A stretch of DNA of 64,000 bases, from assembly GCF_015482765.1 (NCBI RefSeq), contig NZ_JADMLB010000073.1, positions 1 through 64,000 on the forward strand. The letters are read 5' to 3'. Made by a program: the position numbers and the translations under genes. The stretch is from Halodesulfovibrio sp. (GTDB lineage Bacteria; Desulfobacterota; Desulfovibrionia; Desulfovibrionales; Desulfovibrionaceae). A model generated the notes under the pieces. The model made no database searches and was not told the origin of the DNA. It saw only the letters and a program-made list of their open reading frames with translations. Below are positions 1-8,815 of the stretch, piece after piece (the first letter of the stretch is position 1; each line of letters opens with the position of its first letter).

Positions 1-171
1 TGGGCTGCTCCGTTGCAGCGAGAGACGTTCTATGCAAACCAGCCCTCTCCGTCAACAAGTTTTTAAAACTTTTTTGATTCTTTCTTCAAAAAAACTGACA
101 GAAGAAGCCTAACACACTGTTTTACAATGATATAATTTGCATTTATTTTTTACGTTTTTCTGCTCTCTTTA

Positions 172-213
172 TTCAAAAAGCGGTGCACCTTAGTCGGCAC
201 TCCGCTTTTTGAA
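172..213 (-). terminator. Hairpin terminator after trpB
   Basis: A perfect 12-bp inverted repeat, TTCAAAAAGCGG (172-183) and CCGCTTTTTGAA (202-213), lies 16 bases beyond the trpB stop. The A and T runs sit inside the stem, so it could work in both directions. Nothing else is seen in bases 1-171, which are AT-rich and hold no convincing gene. Confidence 0.7.
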
Positions 214-228
214 CAAAATATCTGCAAC

Positions 229-1452
229 TTACAGCTCAGGAATAACGATTTCACCCTTGGAAACCATATCTTCAATTTGAGCCACGTCTTTATCACCACG
301 ACCGGAGAGGCAGACGATGATGATCTGATCTTTTGTCATCTCTGGTGCAATCTTCATTGCATGAGCCAAAGCGTGGGAAGATTCGATTGCCGGAATGATG
401 CCTTCTGTTCTGGAAAGTGCGAAAAATGCATCCATGGCTTCTTTATCACTGATGTATGCATATTCAGCACGACCGGCATCTTTCAAAAATGCATGTTCCG
501 GCCCTACACTCGGGTAATCAAGACCTGCGGAAATGGAGTACACCTCTGCGGCTTCGCCGTTTTCATCTTTAAGCATGTAGGAATTAAAGCCATGCATGAT
601 GCCCGGCTCACCAAGACTCAATGATGCTGCGTGCTGACCATACGCCAATCCGCGACCTGCCGGCTCTACACCGATAAGACGCACGCCTTCTTCTTCAATA
701 AAGTCTGCAAACATGCCGATTGCGTTTGAACCACCGCCTACACATGCAAGACATGCATCTGGAAGACGACCTTCCTTCTCAAGAATCTGACGTTTTGCTT
801 CTTTACTGATTACATGCTGGAATTCGCGAACGATTGTCGGGTATGGATGAGGGCCTACTGCTGAGCCAAGAAGGTAGAATGTATCTTCTGAAGACTGAAC
901 AAGCTCTGCGAGTGCTTCGTCTACTGCTTCCTTAAGTGTGCGCTGGCCGCTTGTTGCTGCCACAACCTTAGCACCCATCATCTGCATGCGGAATACGTTG
1001 AGTTTCTGGCGCTCAATATCTACTTCGCCCATGTAGATAGTACATTCCATACCCATAAGGGCTGCTGTTGCGGCAGTTGCAACGCCGTGCTGACCTGCAC
1101 CGGTTTCAGCGATGATACGCTTTTTACCCATACGCTTTGCAAGCAGGATCTGGCCGATTGTATTGTTTACTTTATGCGCACCAAGGTGGTTCAAATCTTC
1201 ACGCTTGAGGTAAATCTTTGCGCCGCCGAGCTTTTCGGTAAGGTTGGAACAGAGATAGAGAGGGGTCTGACGACCGGAGAACTGTGTTAAGTAGTAGTTG
1301 TACTCTTTAACAAACTCAGGATCATTGCGGTACTGTTCGAAGGCTGCTTCGAGTTCTGCAAGAACAGGCTTTAATGGTTCAGGAACGTACTGTCCGCCGT
1401 ATTCGCCAAAAAAACCCGCCGCTGTAACTTCGCTGTTCACTGCTGTAGACAT
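229..1452 (-). CDS. trpB: Tryptophan synthase beta chain
   Basis: Makes L-tryptophan from indole and serine with pyridoxal phosphate, normally in complex with TrpA. The 407 aa length is that of the TrpB1 class. Visible motifs are HLGAHKVNN with the PLP lysine at K94, AETGAGQHG with the catalytic glutamate at E116, and the phosphate-binding loop GGGSNAIG. A good Shine-Dalgarno (AAGGAG) precedes the ATG. No other trp gene is next to it: the upstream neighbour is waaA. It sits behind its own leader peptide and attenuator hairpin, so it is probably expressed alone and controlled by tryptophan supply. Whether TrpA is encoded elsewhere, or this protein salvages free indole, cannot be told here. Confidence 0.97.
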   Translation of the reverse strand: MSTAVNSEVTAAGFFGEYGGQYVPEPLKPVLAELEAAFEQYRNDPEFVKEYNYYLTQFSGRQTPLYLCSNLTEKLGGAKIYLKREDLNHLGAHKVNNTIGQILLAKRMGKKRIIAETGAGQHGVATAATAALMGMECTIYMGEVDIERQKLNVFRMQMMGAKVVAATSGQRTLKEAVDEALAELVQSSEDTFYLLGSAVGPHPYPTIVREFQHVISKEAKRQILEKEGRLPDACLACVGGGSNAIGMFADFIEEEGVRLIGVEPAGRGLAYGQHAASLSLGEPGIMHGFNSYMLKDENGEAAEVYSISAGLDYPSVGPEHAFLKDAGRAEYAYISDKEAMDAFFALSRTEGIIPAIESSHALAHAMKIAPEMTKDQIIIVCLSGRGDKDVAQIEDMVSKGEIVIPEL

Positions 1453-1493
1453 AATGAGTCTCCTTAATATGTTACGGCAGTGCTTCGACCATT

Positions 1494-1528
1494 AAAAAAC
1501 CGCGGTCAGTTTGCACTACCGCGGTTTT
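1494..1528 (-). terminator. trp attenuator terminator hairpin
   Basis: On the minus strand an 11-bp perfect stem, AAAACCGCGGT (1528-1518) and ACCGCGGTTTT (1506-1496), is followed by a U run (1499-1494), forming an intrinsic terminator between the leader peptide and trpB. It lies about 50 bases after the leader stop codon, the usual place for a translation-coupled attenuator. Confidence 0.85.
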
Positions 1529-1567
1529 AGTAAGTTCTACGTATTTTTTTACGCAGGCAATAACAAT

Positions 1568-1590
1568 CCACGGCGCTTATTACCAGCGCC
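1568..1590 (-). promoter_or_regulatory. trp leader pause and antiterminator segments
   Basis: GGCGCT (1590-1585) and AGCGCC (1577-1572) can pair across the last Trp codon and the stop of the leader, like a 1:2 pause hairpin. The adjacent CCGUGG (1573-1568) can pair with CCGCGG in the terminator's 5' arm using one G-U pair, giving a plausible 2:3 antiterminator. The pairing was worked out by hand; no folding was run. Confidence 0.6.
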
Positions 1591-1639
1591 ACCACCAATT
1601 ACGAAGAGAAAGAATTGAGGAATTGTTTATTTTCTGCAT
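1580..1639 (-). CDS. trpL: trp operon leader peptide
   Basis: A 19-codon reading frame starts with ATG at 1639 and ends with TAA at 1580. Its product ends in RNWWWRW, so four of the last five residues are tryptophan. That is the hallmark of a TrpL attenuation peptide: ribosome stalling at the Trp codons when charged tRNA-Trp is scarce would favour the antiterminator. No strong ribosome site is visible. A TTGACA -35 box (1670-1675) with a 17-base spacer to TTAGAG (1647-1652) would start transcription very near the ATG, so the leader may be leaderless, or another promoter may be used. Confidence 0.85.
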   Translation of the reverse strand: MQKINNSSILSLRNWWWRW

Positions 1640-1702
1640 GAAGAAACTCTAAAGCTTTACACTCTGTTGTGTCAACAATTTTTGTTTCTAAAAGGTCTAG
1701 TG

Positions 1703-2983
1703 CTAGATAACACGCTTCAATAACAATAAAAGCGCATTCACAACCTGCTTTGTGCCGCCCTGTCTATCTTTCAGCCATGCTGCAAACCGTTTGTGCACAG
1801 CTTCAGGCTTGGCAGGACGTTTTAAAACCCGCATCATCTGCTCAAAAACATCATCCACAGATTCCATTGAATACACCAGCTTCTCGGCTATAAGACCTTC
1901 TGCCCATTGGAAGTTATGATAGCTGGTTCCTATCACAGGATTTTTACCGGCAGCCAGTGGCTCCAGAAAATTCTGACCACCCAGCGGCGCAAGGCTTCCG
2001 CCTACAAAAACAGCACGGGCAAGCTGGTAAGCATGACCGAGTTCACCGAAGGTATCCCACAGGATAACTGTTCCCGGTGCCGGCGGTTCTGTAATTTTCG
2101 AACGCAAAACAATCGGAAGATTTGCTCCGTTCAGCATCATCTCCCACAAGCCTACGCGTTCCATATGTCTAGGGAAAAGGGCAATGCTTGTTTTTGGACG
2201 TGCCTCTTTAAGACGCACAATCAAATCAAGAATGCTTTCCTCTTCTTCCTCTCTGACAGAGCCAAGTACAACCAGCGGAGTATTCTTTTTGAAGACTTTA
2301 CCGAGCAGCGGGTTCTTTCCTTTTGCTCCGGCAGCAGAAACACTGTCGAACTTAATGTTGTTCATTCTATAGATGCCCTGCTCTCCGAACAGTGCCGCGT
2401 ATCTGCGAGCATCCTGATCAGAAATAGCATGCACCATTGCAGGACGGATGCGACGCCAGAAGTTTACTGTTGCAAGATATCCTGCAAGCGAGCGTGGATT
2501 CATCCTTCCATTGAACACTGTGACCGGAACATTCTGAACAGCACAGGCAGTCATAAGCCCCGGCCAAAGCTCTGTCTCCAGAAGAACAACAGCTTTCGGC
2601 GCAACCATTTCCACAGCCCGAGCCATCAGGTGCGGCTGGTCATAAGGGAAATAGTTTACAATAACATCAAGGTAGCCTTTTTCTGCGGCAGCCCACTCTC
2701 TGGCTTTTTCCAAAACTTCAATGCCCTGCTTTGTGCAGGAGGTGAGCAGAATAGTCATCTGCTGATCATCCGGCATTTCGCGAAGCATCTGCCAAGCAAG
2801 ATACGCTTCACCGCCGGAAGCAGCCTGAATCCACACATGAGCCCGTTTCGACCATCCGGACGGCACAAGCCGCTGGGACAGCCCGTATTTCAAGCGTTTA
2901 TTGCGATCAAGAACAGGTCGGGCGATACGCCATGCAGTTCCATAGACTGCAAGCATCATGTTGTGAGAGAATCCAAGGCTCAT
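1703..2983 (-). CDS. waaA: 3-deoxy-D-manno-octulosonic acid transferase
   Basis: Transfers Kdo from CMP-Kdo to lipid A at the inner face of the cytoplasmic membrane, the first core step of lipopolysaccharide synthesis. The 426 aa product has the family layout: a short hydrophobic N-terminus (about residues 8-25), the glutamate-bearing AASGGEAYLA segment of the N-terminal Rossmann half, and the C-terminal VGGSLAPLGGQN-FLEPLAAG motif of the GT-B fold. Most homologues have GGHN where this has GGQN. It shows this is a Gram-negative with LPS. It ends 63 bases upstream of the trp leader. Its own 5' region (2984-3121) holds no clear element. Confidence 0.93.
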   Translation of the reverse strand: MSLGFSHNMMLAVYGTAWRIARPVLDRNKRLKYGLSQRLVPSGWSKRAHVWIQAASGGEAYLAWQMLREMPDDQQMTILLTSCTKQGIEVLEKAREWAAAEKGYLDVIVNYFPYDQPHLMARAVEMVAPKAVVLLETELWPGLMTACAVQNVPVTVFNGRMNPRSLAGYLATVNFWRRIRPAMVHAISDQDARRYAALFGEQGIYRMNNIKFDSVSAAGAKGKNPLLGKVFKKNTPLVVLGSVREEEEESILDLIVRLKEARPKTSIALFPRHMERVGLWEMMLNGANLPIVLRSKITEPPAPGTVILWDTFGELGHAYQLARAVFVGGSLAPLGGQNFLEPLAAGKNPVIGTSYHNFQWAEGLIAEKLVYSMESVDDVFEQMMRVLKRPAKPEAVHKRFAAWLKDRQGGTKQVVNALLLLLKRVI

Positions 2984-3121
2984 AACAGCATCCTAAGTTT
3001 TGAGAGTGAGTCTGCTAACTAATCCTTCAAGCAAATACAGTAATCAGATGCACAACATGCCCCGAGACCATGTCTCCATTCAGAAAACACGGTCATCGGA
3101 GCAATTTGTACATATTGTTTG

Positions 3122-4033
3122 CTAGTTATCTTCGGCTAAACCGAGTTCAATCAACCTTGCGATAAGGTCATCAAAAGAAAGCCCGATTGCAGCGGCTTCC
3201 TGAGGAAGCAGGCTGGTGGAAGTCATACCCGGAAGAGTATTTACTTCCAGCAGATGCAAACTGCCGTCTGGTGAGTAGATAAAGTCGGCACGGCTGTAGC
3301 CGCTGAGTCCAAGTACTTTGTGAGCCTTAAGGGCAAAGTGCTTAACCTGCGCTGTAATGGTCTCCGGCAATGGTGCCGGACAAATTTCGCGCGCTCCCCC
3401 CGGACGGTACTTTGCCTCGTAATCAAAGAAAATTGAACCATCTGCCGGTTCAATCAAAATAGGAGGCAAGGCTACATCGCCCAGGACACCACAGGTTACT
3501 TCTACACCTTCAATTAACGGCTCAACAATCACCTGACTTTCAGTTGAAAACAGTGATTCCAAAGATCCGGAAAGCTCTTCTTCGCTTACGACTCTGGAAA
3601 GCCCTAAACTGGAACCGCCTGTGTTTGACTTGATAAAGATAGGGTAGGAGAATTTAGGGCGCCAATCTTTTGAAGGACGCTTGGCCAAAAACTCCCATTC
3701 CGGAGTAGGAAGGCCGTTATCAAGAAAAACTTGTTTAGAGACTGATTTGTTCAGCGCAATAAATGAACCTGTTGCACGGCTGCCCTGAAACGGACACCCT
3801 ACAGATTCCAGCAATGCCTGCACCATGCCGTCCTCACCCGGAGAACCATGCAGGTTGATAAACGCAAAATCATGTCCCCTTGCTGCGGTCAGAAGACCAT
3901 CCAAAGAGAGATGCGGATCAAAAAAAGTTACGGTATGTCCTAGCCGGAGTAACGCCTGATGGATACCTTTTGCACCATTCAGTGAAACTTCCCGCTCGCT
4001 AGACCATCCGCCCGCGATTAAAAGAATGTTCAT
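3122..4033 (-). CDS. ddl: D-alanine--D-alanine ligase
   Basis: Joins two D-alanines with ATP for peptidoglycan precursors in the cytoplasm. At 303 aa it is of the short DdlB type. Seen are the N-terminal SSEREVSLNGA segment, the HGSPGEDGMVQ loop, the ATP-binding KSNTGGSSLG segment and the C-terminal LEVNTLPGMTSTSLLP magnesium and substrate motif. Its ATG lies inside the end of the upstream HD-domain gene (35-base overlap), with GGAA about ten bases ahead, so the two are likely translated together. Confidence 0.95.
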   Translation of the reverse strand: MNILLIAGGWSSEREVSLNGAKGIHQALLRLGHTVTFFDPHLSLDGLLTAARGHDFAFINLHGSPGEDGMVQALLESVGCPFQGSRATGSFIALNKSVSKQVFLDNGLPTPEWEFLAKRPSKDWRPKFSYPIFIKSNTGGSSLGLSRVVSEEELSGSLESLFSTESQVIVEPLIEGVEVTCGVLGDVALPPILIEPADGSIFFDYEAKYRPGGAREICPAPLPETITAQVKHFALKAHKVLGLSGYSRADFIYSPDGSLHLLEVNTLPGMTSTSLLPQEAAAIGLSFDDLIARLIELGLAEDN

Positions 4034-4637
4034 GTAGTGAAATTCCTAATTGTTCGGAAAAGGCCTGCTCTATTTCTTCTGCAAGCACCTTTGCCTTCAT
4101 TATATTAGCAATGATCCTGTCCGTTCTTCCATAGCGAACAACAAGATCATCAAAGCGTTCATCAAGTGATACTATGTTGTCGTGCATCACTCGCTTATCA
4201 GCGTAGATAATCGCCAAAGGCAAAAAACACAATTCACAATCAACAGGCCATTCCCAATGCACATGATGCAGAACCCCTTGAGCCACGTAAGGGTTTCCCG
4301 TTTCTGACAAAACAATTGAACCGCCGATCCATGCATGATCACCACCAAACTCAATGGTGTAAGCCTTGGCAATATCATGCAGCAGGGCGCTGGATGTGAT
4401 GCTTTCTATTGAAACATCCATACCGCGTTCAGCACCAAGCTTTGCGAGGGTTGTTGCAAGGTAGGCAACCTGCTCGCTATGCGCCCGTATATGATCGGGC
4501 ATTTTATATTTATCCCAAAGGGCTGTGCATTCTGCCCTGTTTGGAACATGCCACTTCGGATTCACAGGAAATCGATGAAAAGGAAGAGCTGCGCGGTATG
4601 CGCATTGCTTATGTTGAGAATCTGACTGTGACCGCAT
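3999..4637 (-). CDS. HD-domain phosphohydrolase family protein
   Basis: A 212 aa protein with an HD metal-binding fold: H53 in the RAHSEQVA helix, the HD pair at residues 87-88 (LLHDIAK), and further histidines near 101 and 124-127. HD proteins of this size include nucleotide and dinucleotide phosphohydrolases (YqeK-like); the substrate cannot be read from the sequence. AGAGG lies five bases ahead of the ATG at 4637, supporting the start. It overlaps ddl by 35 bases and probably forms an operon with it. Confidence 0.75.
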   Translation of the reverse strand: MRSQSDSQHKQCAYRAALPFHRFPVNPKWHVPNRAECTALWDKYKMPDHIRAHSEQVAYLATTLAKLGAERGMDVSIESITSSALLHDIAKAYTIEFGGDHAWIGGSIVLSETGNPYVAQGVLHHVHWEWPVDCELCFLPLAIIYADKRVMHDNIVSLDERFDDLVVRYGRTDRIIANIMKAKVLAEEIEQAFSEQLGISLHEHSFNRGRMV

Positions 4638-4847
4638 AAAAACCTCTATGTATCCGGCAAGATAATTTCAAATTTAGACCGGCTTTCAACTTTTTGTAGC
4701 AAGCGGGTGCAAAAAAAGCAAAGGCAGCGTGTACAGATCACTTTTTTCGCCACGTTGACACCACTACACTGAGAGCGTAGCAGTATTCAGTGTGCGGATA
4801 CCCTGCCGCGTCTATCCTATGCTCCAACCATGTTAAGGAAGTGCACA

Positions 4848-5939
4848 ATGAATGTATCTGATTCCTTTAAAGATCCAGAATTATGTAAAAAACTTCTGGA
4901 ACAACTGCATAACGAACTTGATGGTCCTCTTCGTTTTATGGAAGTCTGCGGCACACATACTGTGGCTATTTTCCAAAGCGGATTGCGTCCTCTTTTACCT
5001 AAAGAAATTGTCCACCTTTCCGGCCCCGGCTGCCCTGTCTGCGTAACGCACGAAAGTGAAGTTGCTGCTTTTCTCGACCTTGCAGGAAAAGACGGCGTCA
5101 TTTTAGCCACATTCGGCGACTTGATGCGTGTTCCCGGCCCTAAAGGACGCAACCTGAAGCTTGCAAAAGCAGAAGGTGCCCGCATTGAGATTGTTTACTC
5201 CCCGCTTGATGCATTAAAACTTGCTCAAGACAACCCGAACGACACCGTCGTGTTCCTCGGCGTAGGGTTTGAAACAACCGCACCGACCATTGCCGCTTCC
5301 ATCCAGATGGCAAAGCAGCAAAACCTTACAAATTTCAAAGTGCTTTCATTCCACAAACTGGTTCCGCCTGCACTTAAAGTGCTTCTTGAAGATCCCGAAT
5401 GTGCAGTGGATGCTTTCCTGCTCCCAGGCCACGTATCCACCATTCTCGGTATGGAGCCATACCATTTTGTAGCTGAAAATTACAATACTCCCGGCGTTAT
5501 CACAGGCTTTGATCCTGTTGATATCCTTGAGTCTCTGCTTATTATGGTTGAACAACGGAAAACAGGAAAAGCTTCTATTGTTAACCAGTACAAGCGCGCT
5601 GTTGCCGACTCCGGCAACGCCAGAGCCCGCGAAATCATGTTCTCAGTCTTTGATATTGCTGAAGCACAGTGGCGCGGCGTAGGCACCATTCCTGAAAGCG
5701 GCCTTGTTTTTAAAGATGAATACGAAGAATTTGACGCATTGAAAGCGCTGGATATTACACTGACCGAGGTTCCACAAACCCCGGGCTGTAAATGTGGCGA
5801 AGTGCTTAAAGGGAAAATGCAGCCAAGCGACTGTCCTTTATTCGCCAAGGCTTGCACCCCTGCAAAACCGGTAGGCCCGTGCATGGTTTCCACAGAAGGC
5901 AGCTGTGCAGCTTACTTCAAATATCAGGTGACAGCATAA
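4848..5939 (+). CDS. hypD: Hydrogenase maturation protein HypD
   Basis: Iron-sulfur scaffold that, with HypC, HypE and HypF, assembles the Fe(CN)2CO group of [NiFe] hydrogenases. The 363 aa product carries all family blocks: FMEVCGTHT, GPGCPVCVT, FGDLMRVPGP, GVGFETTAPT, and C-terminal cysteines (CKCGE...CPLF...C) for the 4Fe-4S cluster. The frame is open from ATG 4830, but AAGGAAG lies six bases ahead of ATG 4848, so that start is preferred. hypE follows after two bases. No hydrogenase genes are in the window. Confidence 0.95.
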   Translation: MNVSDSFKDPELCKKLLEQLHNELDGPLRFMEVCGTHTVAIFQSGLRPLLPKEIVHLSGPGCPVCVTHESEVAAFLDLAGKDGVILATFGDLMRVPGPKGRNLKLAKAEGARIEIVYSPLDALKLAQDNPNDTVVFLGVGFETTAPTIAASIQMAKQQNLTNFKVLSFHKLVPPALKVLLEDPECAVDAFLLPGHVSTILGMEPYHFVAENYNTPGVITGFDPVDILESLLIMVEQRKTGKASIVNQYKRAVADSGNARAREIMFSVFDIAEAQWRGVGTIPESGLVFKDEYEEFDALKALDITLTEVPQTPGCKCGEVLKGKMQPSDCPLFAKACTPAKPVGPCMVSTEGSCAAYFKYQVTA

Positions 5940-5941
5940 TC

Positions 5942-6964
5942 ATGAGCGATTCCACTCTTCTTCTTGACCACGGAAGCGGAGGCATGGCCTCCAACCGTCT
6001 TATCGGCGATCTTTTTTTCAAGCATTTCGGCAATCCGATTCTTAATGAAATGAACGATGCTGCATTGCTGGATATCAACGGCCCTGTCACTATGAGTACT
6101 GACAGCTATACTGTTGATCCTATTTTCTTCCCCGGCGGCAACATCGGTACCCTTGCAGTACACGGAACCGTTAACGATGTTGCTATGCTCGGCGCAAAAC
6201 CGCGCTACCTCTCCTGCGGCTTCATTATTGAAGAAGGATTGGAAATGAGCACGCTTGAGAAAATTGTTATTGAAATGGCGCAGGCTGCCAAAGAAGCTGA
6301 TGTTCTTATCGTTACCGGAGATACCAAAGTTGTTCCGCGCGGCTGTGTGGACAAGGTATTCATCAATACCACCGGCATCGGGGAACTCATTCTTCCAACT
6401 GCAACTTCCGGTGCACACGCCAAAGCCGGTGACGCTATCCTTGTTTCCGGCACCATGGGTGACCATGGTTTGACCGTGCTTTCCAATCGTGAAGGACTCA
6501 ACTTTGCGACAGACGTACAAAGTGATTCCGCCCCTCTCAACCACATTGTAGAGGCACTGATTAACGAAATCGGTGACATTCATGTGCTTCGCGACCCGAC
6601 CCGCGGCGGACTTGCCACCACACTGAACGAAATTGCAGGACAGTCCAACGTCACCATCAATCTTGTTGAAAATCAGGTGCCAGTTCGAGAGTCTGTCCGT
6701 AACGGCTGTTCCTTCCTCGGGCTTGATCCATTCTACCTTGCCAATGAAGGTAAACTTATCTGTATTCTTCCTCAGGAAAAGGCTGAAGCTGCACTCGAGC
6801 TTATGCGTTCACTGAAATACGGTGAAGAAGCTGCACAGGTAGGCACCGTACTTGATCCAAACGATTCTCCCGGCAAAGCCGGACAGGTTGTTCTTGAAAC
6901 TCCGCTTGGCGGACACCGTCTCTTGAACATGCTTGAAGGGGAGCAGTTACCGCGCATTTGTTAA
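5942..6964 (+). CDS. hypE: Hydrogenase maturation protein HypE
   Basis: Converts the carbamoyl group placed on its C-terminal cysteine by HypF into a thiocyanate, the source of the hydrogenase cyanide ligands. The 340 aa AIR-synthase-fold protein starts two bases after hypD. It has the DHGSGGMAS start, the GDTKVVPRG and DPTRGGLATTLNEIA nucleotide-binding blocks and the essential C-terminal PRIC tail. The frame extends upstream into hypD, but the start at 5942 fits the family N-terminus. Confidence 0.96.
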   Translation: MSDSTLLLDHGSGGMASNRLIGDLFFKHFGNPILNEMNDAALLDINGPVTMSTDSYTVDPIFFPGGNIGTLAVHGTVNDVAMLGAKPRYLSCGFIIEEGLEMSTLEKIVIEMAQAAKEADVLIVTGDTKVVPRGCVDKVFINTTGIGELILPTATSGAHAKAGDAILVSGTMGDHGLTVLSNREGLNFATDVQSDSAPLNHIVEALINEIGDIHVLRDPTRGGLATTLNEIAGQSNVTINLVENQVPVRESVRNGCSFLGLDPFYLANEGKLICILPQEKAEAALELMRSLKYGEEAAQVGTVLDPNDSPGKAGQVVLETPLGGHRLLNMLEGEQLPRIC

Positions 6965-7010
6965 ATCCAACTATCACGACTCGTTCTCTAACACAAAATA
7001 ACATAATTAT

Positions 7011-7043
7011 GGCTGTAAGAATTTTTTCTTGCAGCCCTTTTTT
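7011..7043 (+). terminator. Terminator of hypDE
   Basis: GGCTGTAAGAA (7011-7021) pairs with TTCTTGCAGCC (7026-7036) with one G-U pair, followed by CTTTTTTTA. It lies 46 bases after the hypE stop and is a standard intrinsic terminator. Confidence 0.85.
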
Positions 7044-7108
7044 ATATATAAATTGTGCACAGCGTTTTGAGTACCCATATTTATTCAATACTACTTGTAA
7101 ATAAAAAA

Positions 7109-7170
7109 TAGCAACAAAAAGTAAAACTCCTTGTTGCTAATTCTATAGAGTCGCTTCAAAGGCTCTATAG
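7109..7170. other. Two tandem hairpins of unknown role
   Basis: TAGCAACAA (7109-7117) pairs with TTGTTGCTA (7131-7139), and CTATAGAG (7143-7150) with CTCTATAG (7163-7170). With the terminators on both sides they make a row of stem-loops between two convergent transcripts. Neither has a clear U run. Confidence 0.5.
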
Positions 7171-7185
7171 CATACATCCAATATA

Positions 7186-7231
7186 CTTTTACTCCCTCCC
7201 TCTCTAAAAATAGAGGGAGAGGGAGTAAAAG
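7186..7231 (-). terminator. Terminator of the phosphoethanolamine transferase gene
   Basis: CTTTTACTCCCTC (7186-7198) pairs perfectly with GAGGGAGTAAAAG (7219-7231), with further pairing inside. It lies just after the stop of the minus-strand gene, and its long A/T-flanked stem could act in both directions. Confidence 0.75.
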
Positions 7232-7243
7232 AACAAGTGCTCA

Positions 7244-8815
7244 TCAATTAATACGAGTCAAATCTAAAGAAGAATTAAAGGCTGGAGAGTCTATTCCTCC
7301 TAACCCTAAAATTGTATGATACAGATTATCGTGTGAAATTGTATTTTTTGAAACAGAAAGTAATGCCTTTGTTATATCAGGATGATTAGCTCTATATTCC
7401 CCGCTCAACCAAATCATAAACGGCACCTTTTTCTGAATTGCATCAGTTCCGCCATGAAACATCTGTCCATTCTCTCCAAGGCTTTCACCATGATCTGAGG
7501 TATACACAAGAACAGCATTTTTGTTTCTAAGTATCTCGATGGCCTGGCTTAACATCCAGTCAGTTTTTACTATAGTGTTGTCATATGCATTGACAAAAGG
7601 TGTAATATTTTCTTTATACTCTTCATTTGTATATTGATCCGGCAGAAATACACGAAATTCGTTTGTATAGTTAGATCGATATGAAAAATGTGAACCTTTG
7701 GTATGCAAAAGAATGAGACTTCCGTTCATAGATTCATCTTGTCTTACAACCTGTTGAAGAACAGGAAGCAGTACAGGATCTTGTCCTTTCATATACTTCA
7801 CCGTCTTCGCCGAAGAGATTAAAGCATCTGTAAGATGGCCACTTCGACCTAGACGGTTTTGTAATGAAAAAAAGTAGGTATTGTAATTGTGTTTATTAAA
7901 AAAAGTTACAAATGATCCCAATGATGGCTTTCTATTTTCCCGCGTAGCGTTAGTTAACATACCAATAAGAGATCTTCTTGTTGACGTATCAAAAGATTCA
8001 GCCACGCCCAAGTTAATCAGATTTCCTTCTTTTTCTAACAATGGGTTAGTTCTACGAGAATAGCCGTTTAGGGAGAAATTACCAGCCCGTGCACTTTCAC
8101 CAATAACAAAAACAAGAATCGGCTTTTCATCAAACTGTAACGTCGATTGTATAGTTTGAGCCGTCGGTAACGCTAATAATTTTTCTGCCTTCTTCTCTTC
8201 TTTGTAATATAGCTGTAATGCCTTAACAATTGAGATAGGAGTAACTTTTGAAAGTGATGCAAGACGAGCCGTATCTGATTGCCCCGTTGATTTAAGTACC
8301 CTTGTAGAGACTTCATAACAGCCTATACTCAAAAGAGCAGTCAAAAGAACAACAAACAAACGTGTGAAAAAAGGGAGTTGGCGCAAGTGTCTTGAAAGAT
8401 ATGCTTGAAAAAATCCCAATAACGCACCGCCAACAATCACAATAAAAAGAGTCGGGCTCAGATAACTCGTTATTTCAAATTTATTTGCCTCTAATGCCCA
8501 ACTAATACTTTTATATCGCAATGGGACATTAAATATAACGTAGAAATATTGGGCAACTGCACAGCATATATTCACAAGCGGAAAGACAAGATACGAAAAA
8601 CAGGAAAATAACGTTAAAAGTGTAAATATCCCTAAATTCAAAAAAACAATAATCAAACTTGCAAAAAAGACTTCATGAGGCTGACCTTCAAAGAAGTATG
8701 TATTATAAATGAATGTCAGAAAAATTGAATAAATCCAAAAAATTACACTTTTTTGAAAATAATAATGAATCGTTTTTTTACTACAATTAATCAAGGAGGA
8801 ATATTGTAAACTCAT
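7244..8815 (-). CDS. Phosphoethanolamine transferase, EptA-like
   Basis: A 523 aa membrane-bound sulfatase-fold enzyme of the type that moves phosphoethanolamine from phosphatidylethanolamine to lipid A or another surface glycan. Four to five hydrophobic segments fill about residues 25-185, followed by a periplasmic catalytic domain: VIGESARAGNFSLNGYSRRTNP with the metal-binding glutamate, SFDTSTRRS where the nucleophilic threonine is expected, and TSDHGESLGENGQMFHGG with metal-binding Asp-His. The acceptor cannot be told from sequence. Gene and flanks are clearly richer in A+T than neighbouring genes, which may reflect recent acquisition. It stands alone and its own terminator follows. Confidence 0.85.
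   Translation of the reverse strand: MSLQYSSLINCSKKTIHYYFQKSVIFWIYSIFLTFIYNTYFFEGQPHEVFFASLIIVFLNLGIFTLLTLFSCFSYLVFPLVNICCAVAQYFYVIFNVPLRYKSISWALEANKFEITSYLSPTLFIVIVGGALLGFFQAYLSRHLRQLPFFTRLFVVLLTALLSIGCYEVSTRVLKSTGQSDTARLASLSKVTPISIVKALQLYYKEEKKAEKLLALPTAQTIQSTLQFDEKPILVFVIGESARAGNFSLNGYSRRTNPLLEKEGNLINLGVAESFDTSTRRSLIGMLTNATRENRKPSLGSFVTFFNKHNYNTYFFSLQNRLGRSGHLTDALISSAKTVKYMKGQDPVLLPVLQQVVRQDESMNGSLILLHTKGSHFSYRSNYTNEFRVFLPDQYTNEEYKENITPFVNAYDNTIVKTDWMLSQAIEILRNKNAVLVYTSDHGESLGENGQMFHGGTDAIQKKVPFMIWLSGEYRANHPDITKALLSVSKNTISHDNLYHTILGLGGIDSPAFNSSLDLTRIN

Noticed and set aside
1907-3022. A 371-codon plus-strand frame opposite waaA
   Set aside because: It is the antisense shadow of waaA, with a random, His- and Ser-rich composition and no ribosome site.
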